From: Corynespora cassiicola
Lineage: Eukaryota; Ascomycota; Dothideomycetes; Pleosporales; Corynesporascaceae
Length of the DNA: 64,000 bases
Direction: 5' to 3'
Assembly: GCA_022059125.1 (NCBI GenBank)
Contig: JAEUWY010000004.1
Coordinates: 2,914,001-2,978,000, forward strand
Both the position numbers and the translations under genes were made by a program. Of the stretch, positions 47,659 through 59,197 are shown one piece after another. Within the stretch, counting starts at the first letter, position 1. The number at the start of each line of letters is the position of its first letter. The notes under the pieces were generated by a model, which saw nothing but the letters and a program-made list of their open reading frames with translations, made no database searches and was not told the origin of the DNA.

Positions 47659-48102
47659 ATGTTGACCAACCGTCGCTCAACCATGATGATTACTCCCAAC
47701 CATCAGCGCGCCCCCAGCTGGAAGCCAGAGCCTCCACCGGAGACCGAACCTCATTGCCGCACCAGCTCAGTCCTCACTGCGACTACCGACCACCTTCCTG
47801 GCTACCGCGTCGTGCAAGTCATTGGAGCGGTTCATGGCATTACGACATGCGCTCGCAAAGATACCAAGACCTTCCTCAAGTCTGTCGGCTCTGCCAACGA
47901 AGCGAAGAGCCTCACGCACATGCTTTACAATGCACGCGACCAGGCTATAGAGAGGATGATTCGCGATTGCGTCAGTCGTGGCGGGAATGCCATCGTCGGC
48001 ATGGGCTTCGGGGAGAGCGAGGTGCTCGGATTCGCGCAAGTTAGCGTATACGGCACCGCGGTGTTTGTGGAAAGGGACGAAAAGATGGACCCCTTCAAGT
48101 AA
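47659..48102 (+). CDS. YbjQ/UPF0145 family protein
   Basis: 147 residues. After a short Pro-rich N-terminus the domain starts at about residue 35 (VLTATTDHLPGYRVVQVIGAV) and continues with GITTCARKD, ARDQAIERMIRDCVSRGGNAIVGM and VYGTAVFVE, the pattern of the bacterial YbjQ/UPF0145 putative heavy-metal-binding family also found in ascomycetes. The domain usually forms pentamers; its cellular role is not known. The ATG at 47659 has a good upstream leader; a second in-frame ATG lies a few codons inside. Confidence 0.85.
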   Translation: MLTNRRSTMMITPNHQRAPSWKPEPPPETEPHCRTSSVLTATTDHLPGYRVVQVIGAVHGITTCARKDTKTFLKSVGSANEAKSLTHMLYNARDQAIERMIRDCVSRGGNAIVGMGFGESEVLGFAQVSVYGTAVFVERDEKMDPFK

Positions 48103-50591
48103 CGGCGCCAACGCCAACGAGACGATGCATGCGTTGGAGAAACACCACCCTTCCCTATTTTGGGAAATTTCGATACACCAGTCCATCAGGATATGGACAC
48201 ACATCACGATCCAAGACCGAACCCCACGAGCGAGTCAGCGCGAGCAGGAATCCCTCTGCGACGGCACTAATTTCGACGGGCGTTTTTTTCCGGGCGTACA
48301 CGATATGGAGACTGCGACAAAAGAACAGCGGAATCGTTCAAAGGGAGCAATTTCTCCCAGCTAGCTTCTCTTCGTATGGCGGATACGGGCCCAATCACCC
48401 AGGGGTGGTTGGATGGTATTGTTGTTGCGACCCTTGGAGGCGATCAATATCGAGCTAGCAGTGCGTAAGGCGGTAAAAACATGTTTATACGACCGATAAC
48501 TATGGCTTTTGTATTTACTCCTTAATTGCTTCTTTCTTCATCTCTCAAGTAATATATCATACGGTGCATTGCGCCCTTGGTCTCAATTTTGATCGTTTCC
48601 ATCTTATTATATTCACGAGCGATTGTTTGGTGTAAGTCTTTATCTCGTCAAAACCTTGGCTGTATAAGAGCTCACTTCCAGTAGTATCTTGAGAAAATGA
48701 AGTATATGAATTCGCAATGAAAATATGGCCTACGCGCTTCCAACCACGCATTGCATATGCCACAAGAGGAATCAACATTTCCCAATCCGTTATAGGGAAC
48801 ACAGTAATTCCTCTCAGCCTACCAAGGACGAAAAAATTAAGGCCTACCATCACTACAACCCCTAGATGTCCCTCCATACATCCGTCCTACCCGCTCTCCG
48901 CCGCTACCCAGTTTCGCTCACCACCTTGGCGCGCCCTCCAACCCGCAATTCCACCCCATCCCACTCACTCGCCCAAAGACAACCCGAAACACCAGCACTT
49001 CGGATGCAACCTCCGGTCTAGAAAATTTTCTCTTCCTTTCTTTCCCTGGCATATGGCGCTCGGTATGGATCCACACTCCCGCCCGCCGGCCTGACGTTCG
49101 ACAACGCTTGTGTACGGCGCTCCGCCTGGGCACGCGCATGGCGAAACAACAGCCGAGCCTCGCTCCGCTGCTACTACAAGCCTTTTGCAAACGCCCAAGG
49201 CGGGAGCGACCCGGATCTTCGCGCGGCAGGCCGAGATTCTAGCGAGGACGGCGGCTGGCTAGGGAGAGGGGGGGGCTCGTGTGGCTCGTCGCCCCCGATG
49301 TTGTGCGGTTGTGGTTGTTGTGTGGCTAGTGCTGCTGTCCCGCGATGGTAATGGCTGCGCTCCATATCCGTGTCCGTACCCGTGTCCCGTACCCGAGCCC
49401 CGTGTCCGACCTTGCAGGCTCCACGTGATGTCCCCATTTCGGCCTGGCTGTCTCTGAAAAAAGCTCTCTTGCTGCATTCTCTGGGGATTTGGGCCTTCTC
49501 TTGCCTAATGTGGTCGACAAGGGATACCTGCAGCGTCCACAGAATGCCATGTGCCCGGGAATGATGTGCATCATTCGAGGGCCCGCACTCCTTGGATCGA
49601 TCTGACGCTGTGGAACTTTTGCACATGGCCGTTGATCGACGGTGCGCCGAATAAATTCCCGTTTCATTCTAGGGGGGGATGGGTGCATGCACGCAAGGGA
49701 GTGGCGTGGAGTTTTGAGCCTGGAGGCGCGGCTGGATAGTCTACATTTGACATTACCAACGCCGCCCATCGGGTTGGAAGCTACACATTTTTCGAGGAAC
49801 AGGGACCAGAGGTGTAGCTGCCCCATTCATCTCGAGATTATATTTGCGTGCTTCTTGGGTGACGAGCTGCGAATAGATACCATTGATGCCTCAGTTACCT
49901 TGAAGTGGACACTCTTATTCCAGGAGGCGGGAACAGTGAATTCTTTTCCCTCTAAGGACCCACCACTGCTCTCATAGTCCGGTTCCATCCTCCCGCTCTT
50001 TGCCCTTATTCTGATCATCTATTAAAACCCACAGCGGGACCCCGCATCTCATGTCCTGCTGTTGGTCTGGACCTAACATACTGCATACCAGCTGTACATG
50101 CCTAGACCAGCCACCAAAAAGAAGCTTGGATCCTGCATCGTGCTAGCGCCATGCGGATCCCTGTCTCGCGGCCCCCACGGCACGGACATGCAGACTAGAG
50201 TGTACAAAAGCCTGTGGGCGTCGTATCCACGGATACACAAACGGCTCGAGAGGCGGTAGTGTAGGGCTGGAAGGGCAGATGGTGGCGTGGACTAGCCCCC
50301 GCAGTGTAGACCCTGCATTGATCACAGGGCTTACGGCATGATGTCATGCATTGGTGAATTTACGAGAACATGGTGCATATTGAACGTTCCTCACAAAAGC
50401 GTAGTTGGGGAGAATATTATCCACCCCTTGAGATCCAAAGTCTAACAAAGACAGTTTATATCAAGCATTGTGGCCGCCCAACATGTTCAACCCTAGAATG
50501 CGCAACCGGTCGCTCGCTAAATGGTATTCCCCGCACAAAAAAAGAGAGGTACAGCAAGTCTAGGTGGCTGGATGTGAAACAAAATGCAGTA
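48103..50591. other. intergenic region
   Basis: About 2.5 kb containing only short, overlapping, motif-free frames. It is the shared 3' region of two convergent genes and seems over-long for that. Nothing was recognised. Confidence 0.45.
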
Positions 50592-52899
50592 CTATTGTAG
50601 ATTTCCTGGGCTTGCCCACGTTCCATCGCTTGAGGGTGGGCTTGCCATGTTCATCGCTGCGTAGCCCTGAGAAGTGTCGAAAATCCACGCGTCATTTTCC
50701 ATGGGAATCGTGAATGGCATATCCCAGCCAGGGGCGCTCATCAAGTCTGGGAAAGCAATCGTGGGAATAGCTCCATACGTAGAGTAAGTCGAGCTCACGG
50801 GTGTCATCCCGACGGTCGATACAGGCGTATGTGGCATTGCATTCGGTGGAGCCGACATTGGCGCACTTGGATAGTATTGTGGAGGTTGCTGGGGCTGGGG
50901 CGGCTGTTGTGGAGGCGGATAACTTTGAGGCATGTGCATCTGTGGAGTTGGCGTCGTGCCAGCCGATGAAGAATGCGGCTGGTGCTGTGGAGGGCGTATC
51001 ATCTGACCTGACGCAACTGCAACCTGGATTTGGGCCTGCTGTGACTGCGGGCTGTCACTACCTGTCGCTTGGACCATTTTCTCGAACCAGGTTTGGATTT
51101 TCCTGACTCTCTGTTCATAATGATAGAAGATGTCTTTCTTCTTGTTTTCTGTTCCTGCTCGGCCTACCAAGGCGCCGATTCGTAAGCTCAAATGTCGGAA
51201 AACGTTGTCAATGTTCAGTCGATGTCGGAGATCCCGAGTCTGTGGCTCTACGCTTGGATCTTTGCTGACAATGGCAAACTTGGCAGCCAGAGTAATACCA
51301 AAAGATAGTTGAATCCATTCCGAATTGGTAAGATTCATCTCGGATTTTGGAGGCAACCAGAGATATAGATCAAGGAAAGACTTGGCCCCTTCTAGGCCTT
51401 CGCACAATATGTTAAGATGTAGCTGGGGAGAGTGTTGCAGGTTGCGCTCGAAAAAGGCAACTTGGTATAGAAAGAGTTTCGCGGTGTGGAATTGCATGAA
51501 CAGGAGATCTACACATGTTAGGGCGGAAATCTGTTGGACGGCATTTCACTTACGACTATCACTGACGTCAGACACTAGAAAGACCCTGAATTCTTCGAGT
51601 TCGGTGCGCACGCGTATGTAGGAGCTCTGCGCATCACCTTCCAAGCTTGACTGATTGGCTATGGTGTCTATGTTTTCGATGATGCGCTGCAAACGAACGA
51701 CATGGTACAGGTCCTTGTCAGTTCTGTACTCGCCTCTTTGCCCCAGCGCGAGGCAGCCATCCTCTATATACTGTGTGCAGGGGAATGTGTTCATCTTATC
51801 CAATAGTTTGGATATGCTGTACGGATCAGCTGGCGATCTCAACGCGAATGATTTGGAACCTACGTTGAGGAGAGATAAAAGAGGCCCGCTGCCGCCCTCT
51901 GTTCTTCCGAACCGTAGTTTTGAGCTGCCGGAAGAGTGGCGATAGGATCACGCTTGCTTCCGACATTTTTGGGTTTGCTGCGAGCAGACTTGCGATCAAG
52001 CCGCATGTCGACTGCGATAGATATGGCCAGCTGCAGATACTGCGAATAGTATTTTGATCTGCTGTGGTATTGATTCCTGCCCTCCTGTTAGCTCGTCCAA
52101 AGGCAACCTCCTGGGCTCTTCCGTGCAGACTCACCAAGCAAGCACCACCAACAAGCCCTGGAGGTAGTCCAAGGACAGACTTTCGTCTCCCCCTAGTAAG
52201 ACCTTGTCACTGACCAAGTACTTGAATCTGTCGCCCAATTTCTCCTGGGTGGCTAGGTCGTGATAGGACGCGACGGATAGCACCGCGAGAAAAAGAAAGG
52301 GTTTCTCCTCTCGTAGATGGGATCCAGTAATGTGTGGAGGTATTATTATGAAAGGGAAGTGCGGCATCATGTCCGACTTATATAAATCGACCAATGTGTT
52401 GGCGCGCTCGAGAGTGACGACATCCTCGTCTACCACGTCGCTTTCTGCAGGTATGTTTGCGGCGGAAGAACCTGCGGGAACAGCTCCTGTAAGGTTCAAA
52501 GGCGAAGTCTCGGGGAGCGGCTGCTGGGTGACGGGACCTGGGTTTTGGGAACGTAGCAAATCTTGAACCTGAGCCTCCAATGCCTGGATCCGGCTGATGT
52601 AGTGCGTCAGTAATTGGAATATCGAGGCGCGAGGCTGGGTACGTACGAGTCGCGCTTGGCCGAATTGTCGCGCCGTCTGGCAGGACGGAAAACACAAGTC
52701 TTTCCCAACCGCGCGCATCTGGTCGCAGTCAGTTCCCATAGTGGGGATTCCTGGCACGGCAATTGTACCTGTCGCAAATGTCCTGCCTCTGGGTCCGGTC
52801 ACATCGTATCTTGAGCATGAAGCAGTTCTGACATGTCTTGGACAGCAGGACAGGCGGGTTTTTAGCCTGGTCAGCGGGAGACGGAGGGGCGAGGGACAT
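50592..52899 (-). CDS. Zn(II)2Cys6 transcription factor with fungal-specific domain
   Basis: Six exons: complement(50592..51508, 51554..51816, 51864..52076, 52135..52593, 52647..52718, 52769..52899); 684 residues. The binuclear cluster is C23-x2-C26-x6-C33-x8-C42-x2-C45-x6-C52, completed only when the first intron is removed. It is followed by a basic linker (RPARRRDN) and a coiled-coil dimerisation segment (about 67-85). The middle homology region follows (about 130-420; LVDLYKSDMMPHFPFIIIP, QLAISIAVDMRLDR, MNTFPCTQYIEDGC, DLLFMQFHT-like segments). The C-terminus is rich in Gln, Pro and His, as in activation domains. It is a nuclear regulator; the target genes are unknown. The first in-frame ATG is at 52899. 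Confidence 0.93.
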
Positions 52900-53966
52900 G
52901 GCGACGGCGGGGGCAACAGCGGGGACCAAAGGAGAGGAAGTCGGACGTGGTCATAGAGGAAGTTGGGTGCTGGATGTGGGTGCGCACCGAGGAGCGCAAC
53001 GGCCAGTGGCGTGTATAGCTATGGGCAGGCCAAAGTCGAATACGGAGCTGCCAAGGTGGTGAGGATGGGGGTGTTGCAGCAGTGACCAGAACCAGACGGG
53101 CGGGAGCCGGCAGCTCGAACGGCCGCGCGTGCACGCACACAGCAAAGGACAGTAACGACGCCTCGAGCTCCTGCAGATGGCAAGCGGCAGCCTTCTCGAC
53201 CGAGGGGCGCGATGGCCTTGGCCGCGAGCACCTTGTCCGCCAGCTCCGGGCGGGTGAGCGTTAGCCCCCGCCCGCCAGTCGTAGATTTTCGTCCCGCGCT
53301 ATCTTGGAGGGCACGGTGCCTCTCTTGCATCCCCCCTGTCACCACCACCACCACCCACTAGGTCCCTGCAGCATTCGTCCGTATGGATTCTCGTTTGGCA
53401 CATTCTCCTCGACGTGTATTCGAGTGCCGTGCCATGGCTGTTCGCTGAACCTGCTGAGAGGGCCATGAGGAGCCTGGAGCATGGCCCCTCGGTACATCGC
53501 CGGCCATGTCGCATTTCCGCACGCGAACGCCGGTGCCCGCAATGTCCGCTAGCCCACCTGCCAGACGCCCATGGACCCTAACAGACCGGGCCCCCTGCAG
53601 TCGCCGCCGTGGCTGGTTGCACGCTGCGTTGGGTCCTGAGCAGAGTATCGCCCATCAACGGCATCATCATCCCATCTTGCTACCGACGATACAGCCCACG
53701 GCCAGCATGCGAGCAGCGTCATTGATTCTAAAAAGGCCTAGGCTGGCCCATGCAGCACATCAACTTTTCATCCATGGGCCTCTGAGTCGGATATCTTTGT
53801 TTACTCTCGAAAGCGATTATACTACAGGATCGCCACAGCACCATATGTTGAATAACACATCAGCCCCAGCGCCACTTCCAATGCAGCCCAGCATGCATCA
53901 CCCTGAACTCCTGTCCTCCAATGCAACATCTCATAATGCATCTCATCACCATGTCTCATAGCTCAC
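52900..53966. other. intergenic region
   Basis: About 1.07 kb between tandem minus-strand genes, GC-rich near the transcription factor start. No accepted coding frame was found. Confidence 0.45.
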
Positions 53967-55580
53967 TTATGCCTCGTATACTTTCTTGCCGGCAAACCAA
54001 GTCTCTTTGATCTCAGCACTGAGCAAGTCGCCTGGCTCGTACTTCATATCCACGACCACGAAGTCTGCTTCTTTGCCCACCTCCAGACTTCCGACCCTCT
54101 TGTCCGCAAACGAAGAATACGCGACACCGGCCGTCGCCGCACTCACCGCCTCGGCGATTCCAATCTTGAAATGCTCATTGACCGGCGCGTCTCCAGCATC
54201 AGGCTGCCTCGCGCTCTTCCGCGTCGTCGCAACATACAGGTTTTTGATAGGCGCGTGGGGTGCCGTGGGCGAGTCGGATCCAATGGCCAGCGTCGCTCCA
54301 TGGTCTGCAAATTCCTTGTATGCAAATGCGCGCTTCAAACGCTCCGGGCCCAAAAGCTTGAGCCAGGCGCGTAGAATTGCGGGGTCGGCATGGACAGGCT
54401 GGATAGAAGCGGTGATGCCGAGCTGGCCCAATCGTGCGGCATCCTCGGGCTTGGTCAACTCCAAGTGCTCGATACGATGGCGCTGGCCTGGCTTTCCGTG
54501 GGCTTCGAGAGCATTGATGGCGTTGTGCACGGCCTGGTCGCCAATGGCATGTAGAGCACATTGTAGACCTGCATCGCAAGACTTCTTAACCACGGGGCCT
54601 AGCATGTCGGGGCTCCAGATTGGATCAGTGGATTGCGCGTTGGACGTGTACGGTTCCGCGAGGGCTGCGGTGCAGGCGTCGATAACACCATCGCAGATGA
54701 CCTTGATTCCGACGACTCGCAAGTCAGGGCTTGTTTCACTGTTGAATTGGCGGTTTAGGTCAATGGCGCGTTGCACTTGTTGTAGACGATGGGCCTCGCC
54801 TTCTCCCGGCAAGATGCACCAATGTGCTGCGACGCGCATGGGCAGCTGGCCGCCTTTGGCATCCCGTAGAGCTAGAATGGCTTCCCAGGCATTCTCATCC
54901 ATGGCCATGTCAATGCATCCAGTATAGCCAACTGCATGGTAGGCGTCGATGGCGGCTTGGATTGCACCCATCTTCTCCTCAATGGATAGAACCTTGGCCA
55001 GATAAGGCCAGACAATCAATAGGACACATGCCTCGCTCAGTAGTCCAGAGGCATTGCCATTCGCATCGCGCTCAATAGTTCCTCCGGCTGGATCTTCCAT
55101 GTCCTGGACGCCCATCTCTTTCAATGCTGGGCTGTTACACCAGCAAGAGTGCAAGTCTTTGGAGTCAATGTAGATTGGCCTGGAATCCAAATCATCCAGC
55201 ATGCTGGCCTTTGCCTCTCCATTCGTCATGGAGTGCATCCAACCTTTGCATAGGATGCGCTTCTTGTCCGGGTTCTCCTTTGCATATTTGGCGATGCGGG
55301 AGCGGATCTCGTCAAGATCCTTGCACTCATCCAAATCAACCTTGGCCAAGGACTGCCCAAGCATCAGAAAATGCATGTGACCGTCGATAAACCCAGGCAA
55401 AACAAATTGGCCTTTCAGGTCTTGGGTTTCTGCGCCGTCAAGCGCCTGAATCTCCGCGTCGTTCGCATTGCCAATATGGTGGATCTTGCCATCTTTGACG
55501 ACCAAAGCCGTATGGAACTGAGACGCCGAGGCAGCACCGTTGAAAAACCTTCCGTTTGTGAAAATCGTTGTATTCGCCAT
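53967..55580 (-). CDS. YtcJ-like amidohydrolase
   Basis: Single exon, 537 residues from ATG at 55580 (MANTTIFTNGRFF); an in-frame ATG 15 codons upstream at 55625 is possible. Metal-dependent hydrolase motifs in order: VLPGFIDGHMHFLMLG (H-x-H), ALHAIGDQAVHNAI (His), HRIEHLEL (His), and AIGSDSPTAPHAPIKNLYVAT (catalytic Asp). The N- and C-terminal beta-sandwich segments (GRFFNG; VGSLEVGKEADFVVVD) are typical of the YtcJ/exoenzyme-regulatory group. These enzymes cleave amide or related bonds, and the substrate cannot be deduced. There is no signal peptide, so the protein is probably cytosolic. Confidence 0.9.
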   Translation of the reverse strand: MANTTIFTNGRFFNGAASASQFHTALVVKDGKIHHIGNANDAEIQALDGAETQDLKGQFVLPGFIDGHMHFLMLGQSLAKVDLDECKDLDEIRSRIAKYAKENPDKKRILCKGWMHSMTNGEAKASMLDDLDSRPIYIDSKDLHSCWCNSPALKEMGVQDMEDPAGGTIERDANGNASGLLSEACVLLIVWPYLAKVLSIEEKMGAIQAAIDAYHAVGYTGCIDMAMDENAWEAILALRDAKGGQLPMRVAAHWCILPGEGEAHRLQQVQRAIDLNRQFNSETSPDLRVVGIKVICDGVIDACTAALAEPYTSNAQSTDPIWSPDMLGPVVKKSCDAGLQCALHAIGDQAVHNAINALEAHGKPGQRHRIEHLELTKPEDAARLGQLGITASIQPVHADPAILRAWLKLLGPERLKRAFAYKEFADHGATLAIGSDSPTAPHAPIKNLYVATTRKSARQPDAGDAPVNEHFKIGIAEAVSAATAGVAYSSFADKRVGSLEVGKEADFVVVDMKYEPGDLLSAEIKETWFAGKKVYEA

Positions 55581-56443
55581 TTTTGGTTGCTTCGTCTGGT
55601 ATGGAAGAAGAAGACAGGAGGGCATGGTGAGGGGTAGTCGTTATCAGATCCGGTATCGGATATCCGAAGTAAGTCCGACGAGGGGCTGCGGCTTCCACAA
55701 TGGACCTACCTACGGACTGCACCACTCCATGCTCGCCCTATTCTGGCTATCCACCTAAAACCCCCAGAATTTCCAGCTCTCTCGGACCGTTCTAACTGCT
55801 GGTTGAGTCAGCATCGTGGATTTCTCGTGCAGAGTAAGACAAGGCGCATGGCGGCTGTCCAGGCCATGCGATGAGACAACTCCGCTCTTGAATACCGAAT
55901 TCGACGGCGAACACGCCCTCAGCATATGGATAAGCCAAATTTACTCCACAATGCTGCAGCCCCCGGCCCAGTATCACCTCCTGTCCATCGCTCTTCCATT
56001 GGATGCGATTTGAACAGCGCTGACAGCAGTGCTCTATTCCATCTTGAGGCTCTTTGCCCGAACCTCTGGTTCTGGTGGTTGCGTCAAGAGCGTGCTATAC
56101 CCTCGCACAGGCCAATCGTTTGTCGGCGCCAATACACCTGGCTGCACCAAGGCCCCCGCTGCGTGTGACCCGTCTACCTATCAGCGATACTTGGTGTACG
56201 GACGCAGCATATCCGACCTATCACATCTCTCTTATTCAATCAAGGTTATGCTTAGAGTGCGCAACATGTGCATACGAGTAGGGTTGTTATTCCTGCATCT
56301 TCTACCCCCAATACGTCTTCTTCCATCTCGGAAGCTGGCAGCCTGATGACCTGCAGCATGACTCCGCTGGCTAATATAAAGGTGGCGGCGTCTCATTCGA
56401 TCTTGTTGGGGCAAGTTTAGTAAACGACACGCATAGATTCAAC
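55581..56443. other. intergenic region between divergent genes
   Basis: About 860 bp between divergent amidohydrolase and P450 starts. Short frames only; no coding signal. Confidence 0.5.
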
Positions 56444-58425
56444 ATGCTTGAATACGTTTCATTTTCAGTCTCCTGGGCGGCGGCTGCCGCTCTTGCTCTG
56501 TACATCTTCTACCAGCTGCTCTATTTCGGACAGCGTGAGAAGCACTTGCCTCCCGGACCACCGACAATTCCAATCCTGGGTAACGCACACCAGATACCTG
56601 CGGAGAAATTGTACACAAAGTGAGTGCTAGTCCTGAATGGCCCACGATCATCCCGTGCGAATAACTAAGAATGGTATAGGCTGAAGGAATGGAGCCAACA
56701 ATATGGTCCGGTATTTTCGCTCAAAGTCGGAAGGGGAACGATAATCGTACTCAACGACCGCCAAGCTGTCCATGATATCGTGGATAAGAAAAGTGCCAAT
56801 TATGTTGATCGACCATTGGACGATCAGATGCATATATCTTTAGGCGGTGAAAACCTTGCAATCATGCACTCTGGTCCACTTTGGAGGGCTCAGAGGAAAA
56901 TTGCGTCGCAGATGCTGTCCCCGAGACGTCTCGACGAAGACATTGCCCTCATTCAAGAGGCAGAGTAAGTCTATTCCTACGATGCCACCAACTCTGGCTC
57001 TTTGTATCATGGGATTCTGACTGCAAATCAACCCGCCTTCATCAGGTTTGGACAACTAATGTATGATTTGCTTGAGACGCCAGAAAACTTCTTCAAGCAT
57101 GTGCGGCGTACAACTGCATCTGTGTCTAGTATAGTAAATTTTGGCTTTCGGGCACCGGACTATGACAGCTTTTGGTCAAGTGTGAGTTTTTGTGCTCCTC
57201 CATGAAGGTATACCGCTAACTTAAGCAGGGCGTATTCCTTTCGATGGTGCATGTGAGTATCAATGCTCGGGCTAAATCAAACAGCACTTACCGAAATCAG
57301 ATAAGCTCTGCACTCGAGCTGGGATCCTATCTTCCAACATACGAGTTTCCGATACTAAATCTCATACCGGATAGATGGTCTGAATCAAAGCGGCGTGCAA
57401 AAGAATGTTATCGTGCGACTACCGCCATCTGGAAAGAGGCGAGAGATCGCGTGAACGCCCGCCGTGAGCGTGGTATTTATCGTGATTCACTCATTGACAG
57501 GATGCTATCGGAAGATGTCAAATCCGACACCCCAATGACTTCCACTCAATTCAATAACTTCATTGGAACTCTTCACAATGGAGCCTCTGACACGACAGCA
57601 TCTGCTATTCTCACGAACATCATGTATTTGGCCAAACACCCAGAGTTCCAGGACAAGGCACGAATCGAGCTCGACCATGTTTGTGGAACTGACCGTATGC
57701 CCGTGTGGTCTGACTTCAAGACAATCCCTTACATTAATTGCATTGTCAAAGAAGGACTGCGCATTGAACCTGTGTAAGTGTTGGAAGCAACTCGTCATTG
57801 ACGCCTTCTTACCCCTTTTCAGTGTTCCGACCGGTGTCCCTCATCGCGCAAAGCAAGACGATTGGTACAATGGCATGCTGATCCCCAAAGATGCCACGGT
57901 TCTCATACCAGCGTGGAGCATTCACCGTACTTTATATGATGAACCATATGCTTATAATCCCGATCGGTATCTTAATCATCCCAAACTTGCTAATGGTACG
58001 TAAAATCGTGTCTCATTCTCTTAAAGGACTTTGTAGATGAGGTGGGATGAACACTTCACTAGGAGTTTATATTGAAGTGTATGCTAACCTTTCCTCGCTA
58101 AACAGACTATGCGGGAAGCCCAGATTACCATAATCGTGACCACTACACCTACGGAGCTGGTAGACGTATCTGCGTGGGGATACACCTAGCCGAGCGAACC
58201 CAGTGGCGTCTGCTAGCTCGGCTACTGTGGGCATTCAAGATCGAACCAGACACCGACAAGAAGACCGGCGAAGAGGTTGAAATTGATACCTGCGCTTACC
58301 ACGATGGTTTTGTACACGAGCCGGCACCGTTCAAGGTGAAATTTACACCCCGGAGTGAGAATCATATCAATGTGATTCGCGAGAATTTTCGGAATGTTGA
58401 AGAATCGCTTGGGAAATGGGAGTAA
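56444..58425 (+). CDS. cytochrome P450 monooxygenase
   Basis: Exons 56444..56619, 56680..56964, 57046..57181, 57229..57252, 57301..57773, 57823..57995 and 58106..58425 give 528 residues. Features in order: an N-terminal ER anchor (about 5-30), the Pro-rich hinge [13 protein letters not shown], the C-helix WRAQRK, I-helix oxygen motif GASDTTAS, K-helix EGLR (E-x-x-R), a PERF-like NPDRYL, and heme loop [10 protein letters not shown] with Tyr in place of the usual Phe. It resembles the large class of fungal P450s with O-methylsterigmatocystin-oxidoreductase-like fold. The 48-nt intron at 57253..57300 is in frame and could also be read through; splicing gives the better match ([15 protein letters not shown]). 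The substrate is unknown. Confidence 0.9.
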
Positions 58426-59197
58426 CAGCACCATGAGTCATATATAGGCAAGAAAATGGTAATCAACATATTCGCAAAATATTGTTTCTCTCATCTAACA
58501 ACAAACTTTTATGCCTTAATCAATCCAGCAAGATGGCTCTCTAGCTAACTACCAATGTTTGAACGTTTCGATCTCTAGAAAGAACATGTATCAATTTTAT
58601 ATCTAATGTTATTTATATCTATATAAGCATGTTTTTATAGGTAAATGGCTTAGTGATTATTAGGAAGCGGGGTATGATGTTGCTGCCAGGACGCTGCTTT
58701 GGTAAGTTTAATCACCAAACTGCGACCAACGGAGTCGTTTCCGCGATCGTGTCAATCGTGTTAGTAAGCCCAAAGCCTCGTTAAAGATCTAGGGGGCAAG
58801 TGCAACTAACTGGATTAGTGTGAGTATATGAGCTGTTCAAAATACACGACGGATACTTTTTCGTCTCTATAATCTGTTTTGGACCAGGCAAGTGATGAAA
58901 CGCATCGAGGCTCTATTGAGCTGGCAGTATTCTAGTAATCATATGTAGATTGTAACTTTCTTGATGTGAAGTATGTATCACAGAACTGTCTAACCAAATC
59001 TTAGTTTGCATCATGCTCCCACACTTGACTAGAGATTAACGTAATGGGTGATCATCGGACCGAATTGATGACAAAATCAAGATCTATATACACTCACATA
59101 TTTGGTGTAATATATAATCCCTTAACCTCTACAAATAACAAGGTCTTTACAATGCGAGTTTCGATCACTTCTAAATATTTCATACAAGACGTGAAAT
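58426..59197. other. AT-rich intergenic spacer
   Basis: About 770 bp, AT-rich. Nothing was recognised. Confidence 0.5.

Noticed and set aside
48557..49826. Several minus-strand frames downstream of the YbjQ-like gene
   Set aside because: Motif-free and mutually overlapping; no coherent gene model.
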